Shown in pieces: positions 54,819 through 64,000 of a stretch of DNA of 64,000 nucleotides. The DNA lies in assembly GCA_903850425.1 (NCBI GenBank), contig CAINLR010000131.1, forward strand, positions 135,642 through 199,641. Direction: 5' to 3'. Source of the DNA: an uncultured Verrucomicrobia subdivision 3 bacterium (GTDB taxonomy: Bacteria > Verrucomicrobiota > Verrucomicrobiia > Limisphaerales > UBA11358). A model generated the notes under the pieces. It made no database searches, was not told the origin of the DNA, and saw only the letters and a list, made by a program, of their open reading frames with translations. Each line of letters opens with the position of its first letter. Positions within the stretch are counted from its first letter, which is position 1. The position numbers were made by a program, and so were the translations under genes.

Positions 54819-55162
54819 ATGAAGCGCTGAAACAATGGCTCGCCGCCCATGCCGCCGCGCCGGGCTTGCTGGCCTGCGGCATCCGCGCCTCCGAAGTTTT
54901 GTGCGCCTGCCACAGTGCCTCGGAAAAATGTCCGGCGGACAAAATGGAAAGCATTCTCCACCAGCTCGCCGAGGCGCAGCCGTGGCTGTTCAACAACCGG
55001 TTTGCCCCGAACTGGAGCACCTGGGCGTTTGAGCAGGGACAGATCCGAATCGTGAATCGCCGGGATGGCCTGCTGCTCGGCCTGGTCGCCGCCGTGGACA
55101 CCGCGGCGCAGAGCCTTGACCAGTTGTCCGAGGAATTTCTCGCGCTGCCGCTGGGCGGTTGA
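54815..55162 (+). CDS. Small protein, possible roadblock-like partner
   Basis: 115 residues. ATG overlaps the regulator stop (54815-54818). Order of strand, helix and strand pairs (WSTWAFEQGQIRIVNR; LLLGLVAAVDTAAQSLDQ) recalls LC7 proteins, with three Cys in the first third. Sequence evidence is weak. The coupling mirrors the arrangement at 14243-15618, where a small protein also overlaps a REC-DUF4388 gene. Confidence 0.5.
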   Translation: MNEALKQWLAAHAAAPGLLACGIRASEVLCACHSASEKCPADKMESILHQLAEAQPWLFNNRFAPNWSTWAFEQGQIRIVNRRDGLLLGLVAAVDTAAQSLDQLSEEFLALPLGG

Positions 55163-55210
55163 CGCGCCTTTTTGCTTTTCCCGGTTTGCGTCTGCCCTCA
55201 TCTTGTCCGC

Positions 55211-56062
55211 GTGGAACTCACCGCCGCCGAAATCCGCCGGGCCGTCCGCGCTGCGCTCGCCGAAGATCTCGGCCGTGGCGACGTGACGACGCTGGCCACC
55301 GTCCCGCCCGCCGCCCAATCCGTTGCTCTCATGCGCACCCGCGAACCGTTGGTCGTTGCTGGCCTCGCCTTTGCCGAAGCCGCGTTTCGCCAGCTCTCGC
55401 CAAAAATCAAAATTGAAAAGTGCTTTCGCGATGGTCAGCGGGCCAAGCCCGGCGAAATCTTGCTGAAAATTTCCGGTTCATCGCGCGCCCTCCTGAGCGC
55501 CGAACGGGTCGCGCTGAATTTTATCCAGCGTCTTTCGGGCGTGGCCACGGCGACCGCGCAATTTGCCGACACCGTTCGCGGCACCAAGGCGAGAATTCTC
55601 GACACGCGCAAAACCACGCCGGGCTGGCGGCGCTTCGAAAAATACGCCGTCGCTGCCGGCGGCGGCAAAAACCATCGCGTCGGCTTGTTCGATCTGGTGC
55701 TCATCAAGGACAACCACTTGGTCGCGCTGCAAAACGAAAAGCCCAATGCCATCGCGACGGCCGTCGCCCGCGCGCGCAAGAAATTTCCGAAACTGAAAGT
55801 CGAAGTCGAGGCCGACACGCTGGAACAAGTCGCGCAAGCCGCCGACGCCGGCGCGGACATCATCCTGCTCGACAACATGACCACCGCGCAGTTGCGGCAA
55901 GCTGTGAAGATCGTCCGAGGCCGCGCGCAGACCGAGGCGAGCGGCGGCGTGAATCTGAAAACCGTTCGCAAGATCGCAGAGACCGGCGTGGATTTTATTT
56001 CCGTCGGAGCCATCACGCACTCGGCACGGGCGGTGGATATTGGCTTGGATTTTGAAAACTAA
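55211..56062 (+). CDS. nadC: Nicotinate-nucleotide pyrophosphorylase (carboxylating)
   Basis: 283 residues, GTG start at 55211. Motifs of quinolinate phosphoribosyltransferase are present: EDLGRGDVTT, RVALNFIQRLSGVAT, ILDTRKTTPGWR, the GGGKNHRVGLFDLVLIKDNH loop and VEVEADTLEQ. It converts quinolinate and PRPP to nicotinate mononucleotide in NAD synthesis. Extra codons before 55211 do not fit the family. Confidence 0.92.
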   Translation: MELTAAEIRRAVRAALAEDLGRGDVTTLATVPPAAQSVALMRTREPLVVAGLAFAEAAFRQLSPKIKIEKCFRDGQRAKPGEILLKISGSSRALLSAERVALNFIQRLSGVATATAQFADTVRGTKARILDTRKTTPGWRRFEKYAVAAGGGKNHRVGLFDLVLIKDNHLVALQNEKPNAIATAVARARKKFPKLKVEVEADTLEQVAQAADAGADIILLDNMTTAQLRQAVKIVRGRAQTEASGGVNLKTVRKIAETGVDFISVGAITHSARAVDIGLDFEN

Positions 56063-56063
56063 T

Positions 56064-56228
56064 TTAACCACGGATGGACACGGATAAACACGGATCAGAA
56101 AACGGCCTGCCGCGAATTTCGCGAATTTTCGCGAATTCAAAACCGGAAGCGATTCGCGTTAATTCGCGCAATTCGCGGCAAAGCCTTTTCCCCCTCATCC
56201 GTGTCCATCTGTGCCCATCCGTGGTTAA
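56064..56228. repeat. Nested intergenic inverted repeat, copy B
   Basis: Outer arms at 56064-56095 (TTAACCACGGATGGACACGG...) and 56197-56228 carry the same sequence as copy A. The inner arms differ: CCGCGAATTTCGCGAATT against AATTCGCGCAATTCGCGG. It fills the nadC-birA gap. Confidence 0.8.
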
Positions 56229-56234
56229 TAACCC

Positions 56235-57212
56235 ATGACCACCGACGCCAAAATTCTTTCCGCGTTGCGCGCCAATGACGATGGCGTTTCTGGCGCGCAG
56301 TTGGCCGAGCAACTGGGCATCAGCCGCGCGGCGGTCTGGGCGCGGATTGATGAACTGCGGAAGCTGGGCTACGACATCGCGGCCAGTCCGCACTTTGGTT
56401 ATCGCCTCGTCAGCGCGCCGGATGTGCTCCACGCGGATGATTTGCTCGCCCGCCTTGGCGAAACCAAAGTCATCGGCCGCGATATCCGCGTGTTTGAAGA
56501 AACGACCTCCACAAACGACGTCATCGAAAAACTCGCGCGCGACGGCGTGAAGGAAGGCGCGGTGGTGTTCGCCGAATCGCAGACCAAAGGCCGCGGCCGG
56601 TTGGGGCGCAAATGGGTGTCCCCAACGCGCAAAGGACTTTGGTTTTCCGTTTTGTTGCGGCCGGAATTGAGCCCGCAGGAAACGACACAGTTGACGGTCG
56701 CCTCGGCCACGGCTTTGCGCCGCGCCATCAAAAACGTCACCGGCCTCTTGACGGACATTAAGTGGCCGAACGATCTTTTGATCGGCGGGAAAAAAGTCGT
56801 GGGCATTCTCACCGAGATGAGCGCCGAGGTGGACCGCGTGCGCCACATCATCCTCGGCATCGGCGTGGACGTGAACCAGGACGCGCCGGAATTTCCGGTG
56901 GAGCTGCGCAAGATTGCCACCTCGTTGAAGGCTGAAGCGGGCGAACAAATTTCCCGCGCCGAGCTGGCGACCGAGATGTTGCGCCAACTGGATGCCGACT
57001 ACGCGCGGATTTGCAGCGGTAAATTTTCCCTCGTGGCCGACGAGTGGGAAGCCGGCTGCGCGACCATCGGCAAGAACGTTTCTGTGCAGATGGGCACGCG
57101 GTTGATTCGCGGCTGCGCCGAGGCGCTAGACGACGATGGCGCGTTGCTCGTGCGCACCGAACACGGCCATCTGGAACGCGTCATCGGCGGTGACGTCACT
57201 CTTGAGAAATGA
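56235..57212 (+). CDS. birA: Bifunctional biotin ligase / biotin operon repressor
   Basis: 325 residues. N-terminal winged helix about 1-62 (VSGAQLAEQLGISRAAVWARIDEL). Catalytic domain with ETTSTNDVI, the biotin-binding GRGRLGRKW, KWPNDLLIGGKKVVGIL and a C-terminal SH3-like part. It makes biotinyl-AMP and biotinylates acetyl-CoA carboxylase; the HTH suggests a second role as a biotin-responsive repressor. Confidence 0.92.
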   Translation: MTTDAKILSALRANDDGVSGAQLAEQLGISRAAVWARIDELRKLGYDIAASPHFGYRLVSAPDVLHADDLLARLGETKVIGRDIRVFEETTSTNDVIEKLARDGVKEGAVVFAESQTKGRGRLGRKWVSPTRKGLWFSVLLRPELSPQETTQLTVASATALRRAIKNVTGLLTDIKWPNDLLIGGKKVVGILTEMSAEVDRVRHIILGIGVDVNQDAPEFPVELRKIATSLKAEAGEQISRAELATEMLRQLDADYARICSGKFSLVADEWEAGCATIGKNVSVQMGTRLIRGCAEALDDDGALLVRTEHGHLERVIGGDVTLEK

Positions 57213-57222
57213 TCAAAATGAA

Positions 57223-57381
57223 CCCTCACCCCGGCCCTCTCCCATCCGATGGGAGAGGGAGAAACACCCGCTGTTTCCAGGCATGGTGGCGATTGGCTTC
57301 TGCTCAACAACCGCCCGAATTATTTAAGGCGAACAACGGCTGTTCCCTCTCCCATCGGACGGGAGAGGGTCAGGGTGAGGG
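57223..57381. repeat. Inverted repeat between birA and coaX
   Basis: Left block 57223-57259 (CCCTCACCC, then CCCTCTCCCATC/GATGGGAGAGGG) and right block 57345-57381 (CCCTCTCCCATCGG... GGGTGAGGG). Each block is a hairpin and the two are inverted to each other. Confidence 0.75.
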
Positions 57382-57393
57382 AATTTTTTTACC

Positions 57394-58191
57394 ATGATTT
57401 TACTCTTCGACATCGGCAACACGCACACGCACATCGGGCTGGCGGACGACCGGCGCGTGTTGAAACAAACCGACATCCCGACGCTGACGTGGTTTGGTGG
57501 CGGCGCGGCGGCGCTGGTCAGAAAATTTGCGGGCAAAAACAAAATTGCCGGCGCGGTTTTGTGCAGCGTGGTGCCGCGCGCGACGCCGCTCGTGCGCAAA
57601 GCGGTTCGCGCTAGCTGGAAACTCGACACGCTGGAACTCACGCCCAAGACCATTCGCGGCGTGGGCATTGATTATCCAACGCCCAATACCATCGGCCCGG
57701 ACCGATTGGCCAACGCCGTCGCGGCACACGCCCGGTTTGGCGCGCCGGTCGTCGTGGTGGATTTTGGCACCGCGGTCACCTTCGACGTGGTGGATGCGCG
57801 AGGCAATTACGTCGGCGGCATCATCGCGCCGGGACTGGCGGCGATGACGGATTATCTGCACGAGAAAACGGCGCTGCTGCCGAAAATTAAAATTCGCGAA
57901 GTGGCCTCTGCCATCGGCAAGAGCACCGAACACGCGATGCTGGTCGGCGCGGTGCATGGCTATCGCGGCCTGGTGCGGGAATTGATCGGCGAACTCAAGC
58001 GCGAATTGAAATCAAAGAAACTGCCGGTCATCGCCACCGGCGGCTATGCCAAATTGATCGCGGCGAAGCTGCCGGAAATTTCCGCCGTGGAGCCGGACCT
58101 GACGCTCGAAGGGCTGCGGCTGGTATGGCCGCAGATAGCGTCCTCCCCGATTGCCATTAAGACAGCGTCTTCACCGTTTCGGCGCGCGTGA
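57394..58191 (+). CDS. coaX: Type III pantothenate kinase
   Basis: 265 residues. LLFDIGNTHTHIG is the first ATP/metal motif, GPDRLANAVAAHARF and VVDFGTAVTFDVVD complete the acetate-kinase-like fold of CoaX. It phosphorylates pantothenate in CoA synthesis. It lies 181 bp after birA, the frequent birA-coaX pairing. Its last 35 bases overlap the tail of the gene on the other strand (58157). Confidence 0.93.
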   Translation: MILLFDIGNTHTHIGLADDRRVLKQTDIPTLTWFGGGAAALVRKFAGKNKIAGAVLCSVVPRATPLVRKAVRASWKLDTLELTPKTIRGVGIDYPTPNTIGPDRLANAVAAHARFGAPVVVVDFGTAVTFDVVDARGNYVGGIIAPGLAAMTDYLHEKTALLPKIKIREVASAIGKSTEHAMLVGAVHGYRGLVRELIGELKRELKSKKLPVIATGGYAKLIAAKLPEISAVEPDLTLEGLRLVWPQIASSPIAIKTASSPFRRA

Positions 58192-58654
58192 TGAGCCAAT
58201 CGCCGTCCATTTTTTTCAACTGGAAACGCATTTCCTGCACGCCATAATCCCGTTTGTCACCGGTATCCACGCGGACGGTGCAACTCACCTCGGCCGTGGA
58301 TTTGTCGGCACCGAGGTGGATGGTCACATCGAGAAATTCGACTTTCAGCGTGGTGAGGCCAGCCAAGACCGCGCGCGCGGTATCCCTGATTTCATCGCGA
58401 CCCGACAAGGTGCGACTGCCCAACTCGGGAACGTCACAGCTGATTTCTGCGGCCACAGCAAAAGCTCCAATCAGGTTTCCAACCTTCACCGCGCGGGTGA
58501 GGTTGCTGTCATGGGCGTCAACCGTGGTGGTGGCGGCGAGGCGGGCGATCTTCTGGCGGATTATTTTTTCCGGACCGGGGAACAAAACGGTCCACAGCCA
58601 GAAACCCAGCGCGGCGATGGCGGCGAGCAGAACCAGACGGAAGGCGGTCTTCAT
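58157..58654 (-). CDS. Membrane-anchored NTF2/SnoaL-like protein
   Basis: 165 residues. One N-terminal membrane segment (RLVLLAAIAALGFWLWTVLF), then a domain with the alpha/beta order of NTF2-like proteins (LTTLKVEFLDVTIHLGADKSTAEVSC, FQLKKMDGDWLITRAE). Function unknown, likely periplasmic. The ATG overlaps the lepB stop by four bases, so it belongs with the signal peptidase gene. Confidence 0.65.
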   Translation of the reverse strand: MKTAFRLVLLAAIAALGFWLWTVLFPGPEKIIRQKIARLAATTTVDAHDSNLTRAVKVGNLIGAFAVAAEISCDVPELGSRTLSGRDEIRDTARAVLAGLTTLKVEFLDVTIHLGADKSTAEVSCTVRVDTGDKRDYGVQEMRFQLKKMDGDWLITRAETVKTLS

Positions 58655-59232
58655 AACAATATTTTACCGATGATGTGGTCGCGTTCCGCGCGGCCTTTCG
58701 TGTGGAAACTGAATGGCATGGAGCGATTGTCGCCGACGACATAATATTGCTTGGGGCTGCACGGAAACGGTTTGGTTTCCCAATCGCACGGCAGTTTCAG
58801 GTAGGGTTCGTCAAGCAATTGGCCGTTGATGAACGCGTGACCGGCATGAAACGAAACGGTTTCGCCGGGCAGCCCGATGATGCGTTTCAAATAGGCCACG
58901 CTGGGATTGGCCAGGCCGTGCGCGTCGGAAAGTCGCACCGAGACGATATCGCCGCGCTGCGGCTCGTGGCGCAAGTAGGCCAGCCGATTGAGGCAATTGA
59001 TCTGGTGATCCTGATAGGTCGGCAACATCGAGATGCCTTCGATACGGATGGGCAGCAGCACGAATCTAAACGTGATGAAGCAGGTCACGACCAGCACCGC
59101 GATGCGCATCAGCGTGGCCTTGGGCCGCCGGCCGATGAGCACCACGCGGAGCCAATGTGGCGGTGGAACATGCGCGCTTTGCACGCTGATATTAAAACGA
59201 AATCCGGCGGAAAGTTGCCAGCAAACAATCAT
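58651..59232 (-). CDS. lepB: Signal peptidase I
   Basis: 193 residues. One membrane segment (MRIAVLVVTCFITFRFVLL) is followed by box B GISMLPT with the nucleophilic Ser, box D YLKRIIGLPGE with the general-base Lys, and box E VVGDNRSMP. It removes signal peptides from exported proteins at the membrane. The first 40 residues are unlike the family, so the true start may be the ATG nearer the membrane helix (about 59109). Confidence 0.88.
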   Translation of the reverse strand: MIVCWQLSAGFRFNISVQSAHVPPPHWLRVVLIGRRPKATLMRIAVLVVTCFITFRFVLLPIRIEGISMLPTYQDHQINCLNRLAYLRHEPQRGDIVSVRLSDAHGLANPSVAYLKRIIGLPGETVSFHAGHAFINGQLLDEPYLKLPCDWETKPFPCSPKQYYVVGDNRSMPFSFHTKGRAERDHIIGKILL

Positions 59233-59457
59233 CTCAGCGACCGTGATTTAACGCGCAAGTGGCGCAAGTGAAATTCTCTCGCAGTGTGCCCGGCAGTTGA
59301 TTTCACCAGCGCGTTAGCAAAACCGCCAGCCACGACGCCCGCGAAAGGAGCTTTTTTGCTTGGCGCCTTCGGTGCCTATTTGCAGCCATGTTAACCGGAC
59401 ATAAAGACCAATTCCGCGATTGAGTCCGTGCCTTCTTCGCGTAGAATCTACCGCTCT

Positions 59458-62304
<2,847 letters not shown>

Positions 62305-62310
62305 AGATTT

Positions 62311-62387
62311 TAACCGCGAAACACACCAAATACGCGAAAATGGATTCCGTTTGGAATGGTTCGCGTATTTCGCGTGGTTCGTGGTTC
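62311..62387. repeat. Hairpin-forming inverted repeat after leuS
   Basis: AACCGCGAAACACACCAAATACGCG on the left is complementary, with mismatches, to CGCGTATTTCGCGTGGTTCGTGGTT on the right. It sits between the convergent leuS and ArsR-methyltransferase genes and could stop both transcripts. Confidence 0.6.
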
Positions 62388-63315
62388 ATGTTTCCCCGCC
62401 CGCCAGAATGGTCTGAAAATGCGGCGGCTGCTCCTCGGCGGCGACGATGCTGATTTCGATCTTCTTGAAACCCGCAGCTTCGAGCCAGCGGTGCAGGTCG
62501 CTTTCCGCGAAGCCCAGCCAGCGGTCGCCGTAAAGGTCTTTGGCCTTATCGAAGTTGTGCTTCAGCAAATCCAGAATTAAAATCTGTCCGTGCGGCTTAA
62601 GCAACTTCGCCGCGCTGGCCAGTGCGGCCGCCGGATCTTCGGCGTGATGCAGGGCCTGACTCAGGATCACGAGGTCAACGCTGTTCGCCTCAATCGGCGG
62701 GTTCTGCAAATCGCCTTGGCGGAATTCGAGATTCTTCAAGCCGTTCTTCTTTGCCTTGGCCGCGCCAAACGCGACGATTTTTTCGGAGTTGTCCACGGCG
62801 ATGACCTTCTTGCAGCGGCGCGCGAGCAGTTCGCTCAACAGACCTTCGCCCGCACCCAAGTCGGCAACGGTGATGGCGGGCAGCATGCGCAGCAGCAAAT
62901 GCCCGAACGCCTGCCACGAACGCCCCGGCCCATACACGCGGTCAAAGCGGCCGGCGACCTGATTGAAGAAAACCTGCGCCTGCTCTTTGCGGCGGGCGAG
63001 GACGCGCTTGAGATTGATCTGGTCGCCGCCGTGCTCGGCGAGTTCCTTCGCGCCGCGAATGGCGAGTTGAATGAATTCGCCCGCCACGGCGTCGGCGTCG
63101 GGGTTGAGGCGATAAAACGTGCGCTTGCCGTCGCGCCGTGATTTCACCAGCGCGCAGTCGGCCAGCAGGCCGAGATGCGTCGAGATGCGCGACTGGCCGA
63201 GGCGCGTCACTTCCTGAAGTTCGTTGACCGAGAGTTCGTCCTTCTCCAGCAGCGCGACAATGCGCAGCCGCGTTTGGTCGGACAAGGCCCGGAGCGATTT
63301 TAAGGTGGAGGTCAT
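62386..63315 (-). CDS. ArsR-type regulator fused to a SAM methyltransferase domain
   Basis: 309 residues. Winged helix about 1-85 (ALSDQTRLRIVALLEKDELSVNELQEVTRLGQSRISTHLGLL). Then a class I methyltransferase fold from about 145, with VADLGAGEGLLSELLA as SAM motif I and DLVILSQALHHAEDP. No metal-binding Cys set is evident. It is divergent from metK. ArsR-family regulators sensing S-adenosylhomocysteine are known from other bacteria, and the SAM-binding domain here could serve as the sensor. That it controls metK is inference supported by the palindrome at 63464-63481. Confidence 0.8.
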   Translation of the reverse strand: MTSTLKSLRALSDQTRLRIVALLEKDELSVNELQEVTRLGQSRISTHLGLLADCALVKSRRDGKRTFYRLNPDADAVAGEFIQLAIRGAKELAEHGGDQINLKRVLARRKEQAQVFFNQVAGRFDRVYGPGRSWQAFGHLLLRMLPAITVADLGAGEGLLSELLARRCKKVIAVDNSEKIVAFGAAKAKKNGLKNLEFRQGDLQNPPIEANSVDLVILSQALHHAEDPAAALASAAKLLKPHGQILILDLLKHNFDKAKDLYGDRWLGFAESDLHRWLEAAGFKKIEISIVAAEEQPPHFQTILAGGET

Positions 63316-63360
63316 GATGGTTTTACGGGCTGCTTCAGTTTCTAGTGCTGCTCGGTTCGC

Positions 63361-63390
63361 ATTAACACCGGGCTAAAGCCCGGTGCTAAT
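63361..63390. repeat. Dispersed palindromic repeat, copy 2
   Basis: ATTAACACCGGGCT, two bases, AGCCCGGTGCTAAT: arms match at 13 of 14 positions. Related to the repeat at 7782-7809. It lies between the divergent regulator and metK genes. Confidence 0.75.
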
Positions 63391-63432
63391 AAAATCCAAT
63401 TCTGACGCGTCCAATTATTTCTGAAAATCCAT

Positions 63433-63460
63433 TTGACGCGTTTCGGTTTGGTTATATCAT
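63433..63460 (+). promoter_or_regulatory. Promoter of metK
   Basis: TTGACG (63433-63438) and TATCAT (63455-63460) with a 16-bp spacer, about 50 bases before the metK ATG. Confidence 0.55.
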
Positions 63461-63463
63461 CCT

Positions 63464-63481
63464 ATCTTGATACGTCAATAT
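63464..63481 (+). promoter_or_regulatory. Candidate operator for the ArsR-methyltransferase regulator
   Basis: ATCTTGATACGTCAATAT is an imperfect palindrome (six of seven arm bases pair, 4-base spacer) placed immediately after the predicted metK -10, where a bound repressor would block the start site. Confidence 0.5.
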
Positions 63482-63510
63482 GTTGTTGGCGTAAAACCAA
63501 AATATATTCC

Positions 63511-64000
63511 ATGAGCAACCGTTACATCTTCTCTTCCGAGTCCGTCGGCGAAGGCCATCCGGACAAAGTCGCCGACACCATTTCCGACGCCGTGCTGGAC
63601 GCCTGTTTGTCGCAGGACAAGTTCAGCCGCGTGGCCTGCGAAACCTATGTGAAGTCCAACATCGCCATCATCGGCGGGGAAATCACCACCAAGGCCAAGC
63701 TCGACTTCGTGAAGATCGCCCGCGACGCCATCCGCGAAATCGGCTACGTCAACGACGACGATGTGTTTCATGCCGACAAAGTTTTCGTCAACGTCATCGT
63801 GACGCAGCAGTCGCCCGACATCGCGCAAGGCGTGGATGCGAAAAAAGCCAAAGGCAAAAAAACGGCGAAGCAAGGCGCGGGCGATCAGGGCTTGATGTTC
63901 GGTTATGCCTGCACGGAAACGCCCGAGCTCATGCCGGCACCGATCATGTTCGCACATCGCCTCGGCCGCGAGCTCACGCGCATCCGCAAGGCGGGCGGCG
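63511..64000 (+). CDS. metK: S-adenosylmethionine synthetase (N-terminal part, runs off the window)
   Basis: The first 163 residues are present from ATG 63511. [24 protein letters not shown] is the MetK N-terminus with the ATP-binding His. GEITTKA and the QSPDIAQGV region follow, and [16 protein letters not shown] is the methionine-binding motif. A short Lys-rich insert ([12 protein letters not shown]) lies before GAGDQG, as in many members. It makes SAM from methionine and ATP. Divergent from the SAM-binding regulator. Confidence 0.94.
   Translation, partial: MSNRYIFSSESVGEGHPDKVADTISDAVLDACLSQDKFSRVACETYVKSNIAIIGGEITTKAKLDFVKIARDAIREIGYVNDDDVFHADKVFVNVIVTQQSPDIAQGVDAKKAKGKKTAKQGAGDQGLMFGYACTETPELMPAPIMFAHRLGRELTRIRKAGG

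Noticed and set aside
57249-57614. Open frame through the birA-coaX repeat into coaX
   Set aside because: It begins in the hairpin repeat and runs out of phase with coaX, whose motifs are intact.

Overview
The window is high-GC bacterial chromosome. The gene complement and the dense short-repeat content fit best a soil or freshwater member of Verrucomicrobiota, of the Limisphaerales/Pedosphaera type. The pointers are an MglA-type GTPase with roadblock partners beside PilT, REC-DUF4388 regulators, a leucyl-tRNA synthetase with lineage-type insertions, and numerous nested intergenic inverted repeats. There is no rRNA operon in the window, so this placement is an inference. One tRNA (His) was found.

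Layout. 1-7763 is a surface-polysaccharide region: a truncated YfhO-like membrane protein, an epimerase, methyltransferases, a putative glycosyltransferase, and a four-gene run (rfbF, rfbG, C-methyltransferase, reductase) that could make a CDP-activated branched 6-deoxysugar. 7923-13811 holds housekeeping and envelope genes (Tat-exported phosphoesterase, Dus, MFS transporter, lipoprotein, LysM protein, uppP). 13854-19986 carries two divergent operons for cell polarity and motility: REC-DUF4388 and small partners on the minus strand, and a roadblock fusion, MglA GTPase, MglB-like protein and PilT on the plus strand. 20338-23497 is a GntR-controlled membrane-protein set with a well-formed operator/promoter. 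23823-27812 is one large Pls/PosA-type NRPS-like synthetase.

28206-39405 is an 11.2-kb integrated element bounded by a 27-bp direct repeat that copies the 3' end of tRNA-His. It has an integrase next to the tRNA, a compact 11-gene minus-strand operon (integrase, small HTH/excisionase, VirE-N primase-like protein, small and large terminase, Mu-I-type protease and unknowns), and at the far end an XRE regulator divergent from a secreted ankyrin-repeat protein. Portal, capsid and tail genes are absent, so it looks like a phage satellite or packaging-competent island rather than a complete prophage.

39640-44276 is an ArnT-like glycosyltransferase behind an NtrC-type two-component pair; the kinase carries an in-frame palindromic repeat. 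44816-52286 is a sulfate assimilation operon (YezD, anion porin, Sbp, an M14-type hydrolase, CysK, CysT, CysW, CysA). 52335-55162 is a HEAT-repeat/REC-DUF4388/small-protein set resembling the first polarity module. 55211-62304 is core metabolism (nadC, birA, coaX, lepB, leuS). 62386-64000 is an ArsR-methyltransferase fusion divergent from a truncated metK, with a candidate operator between them.
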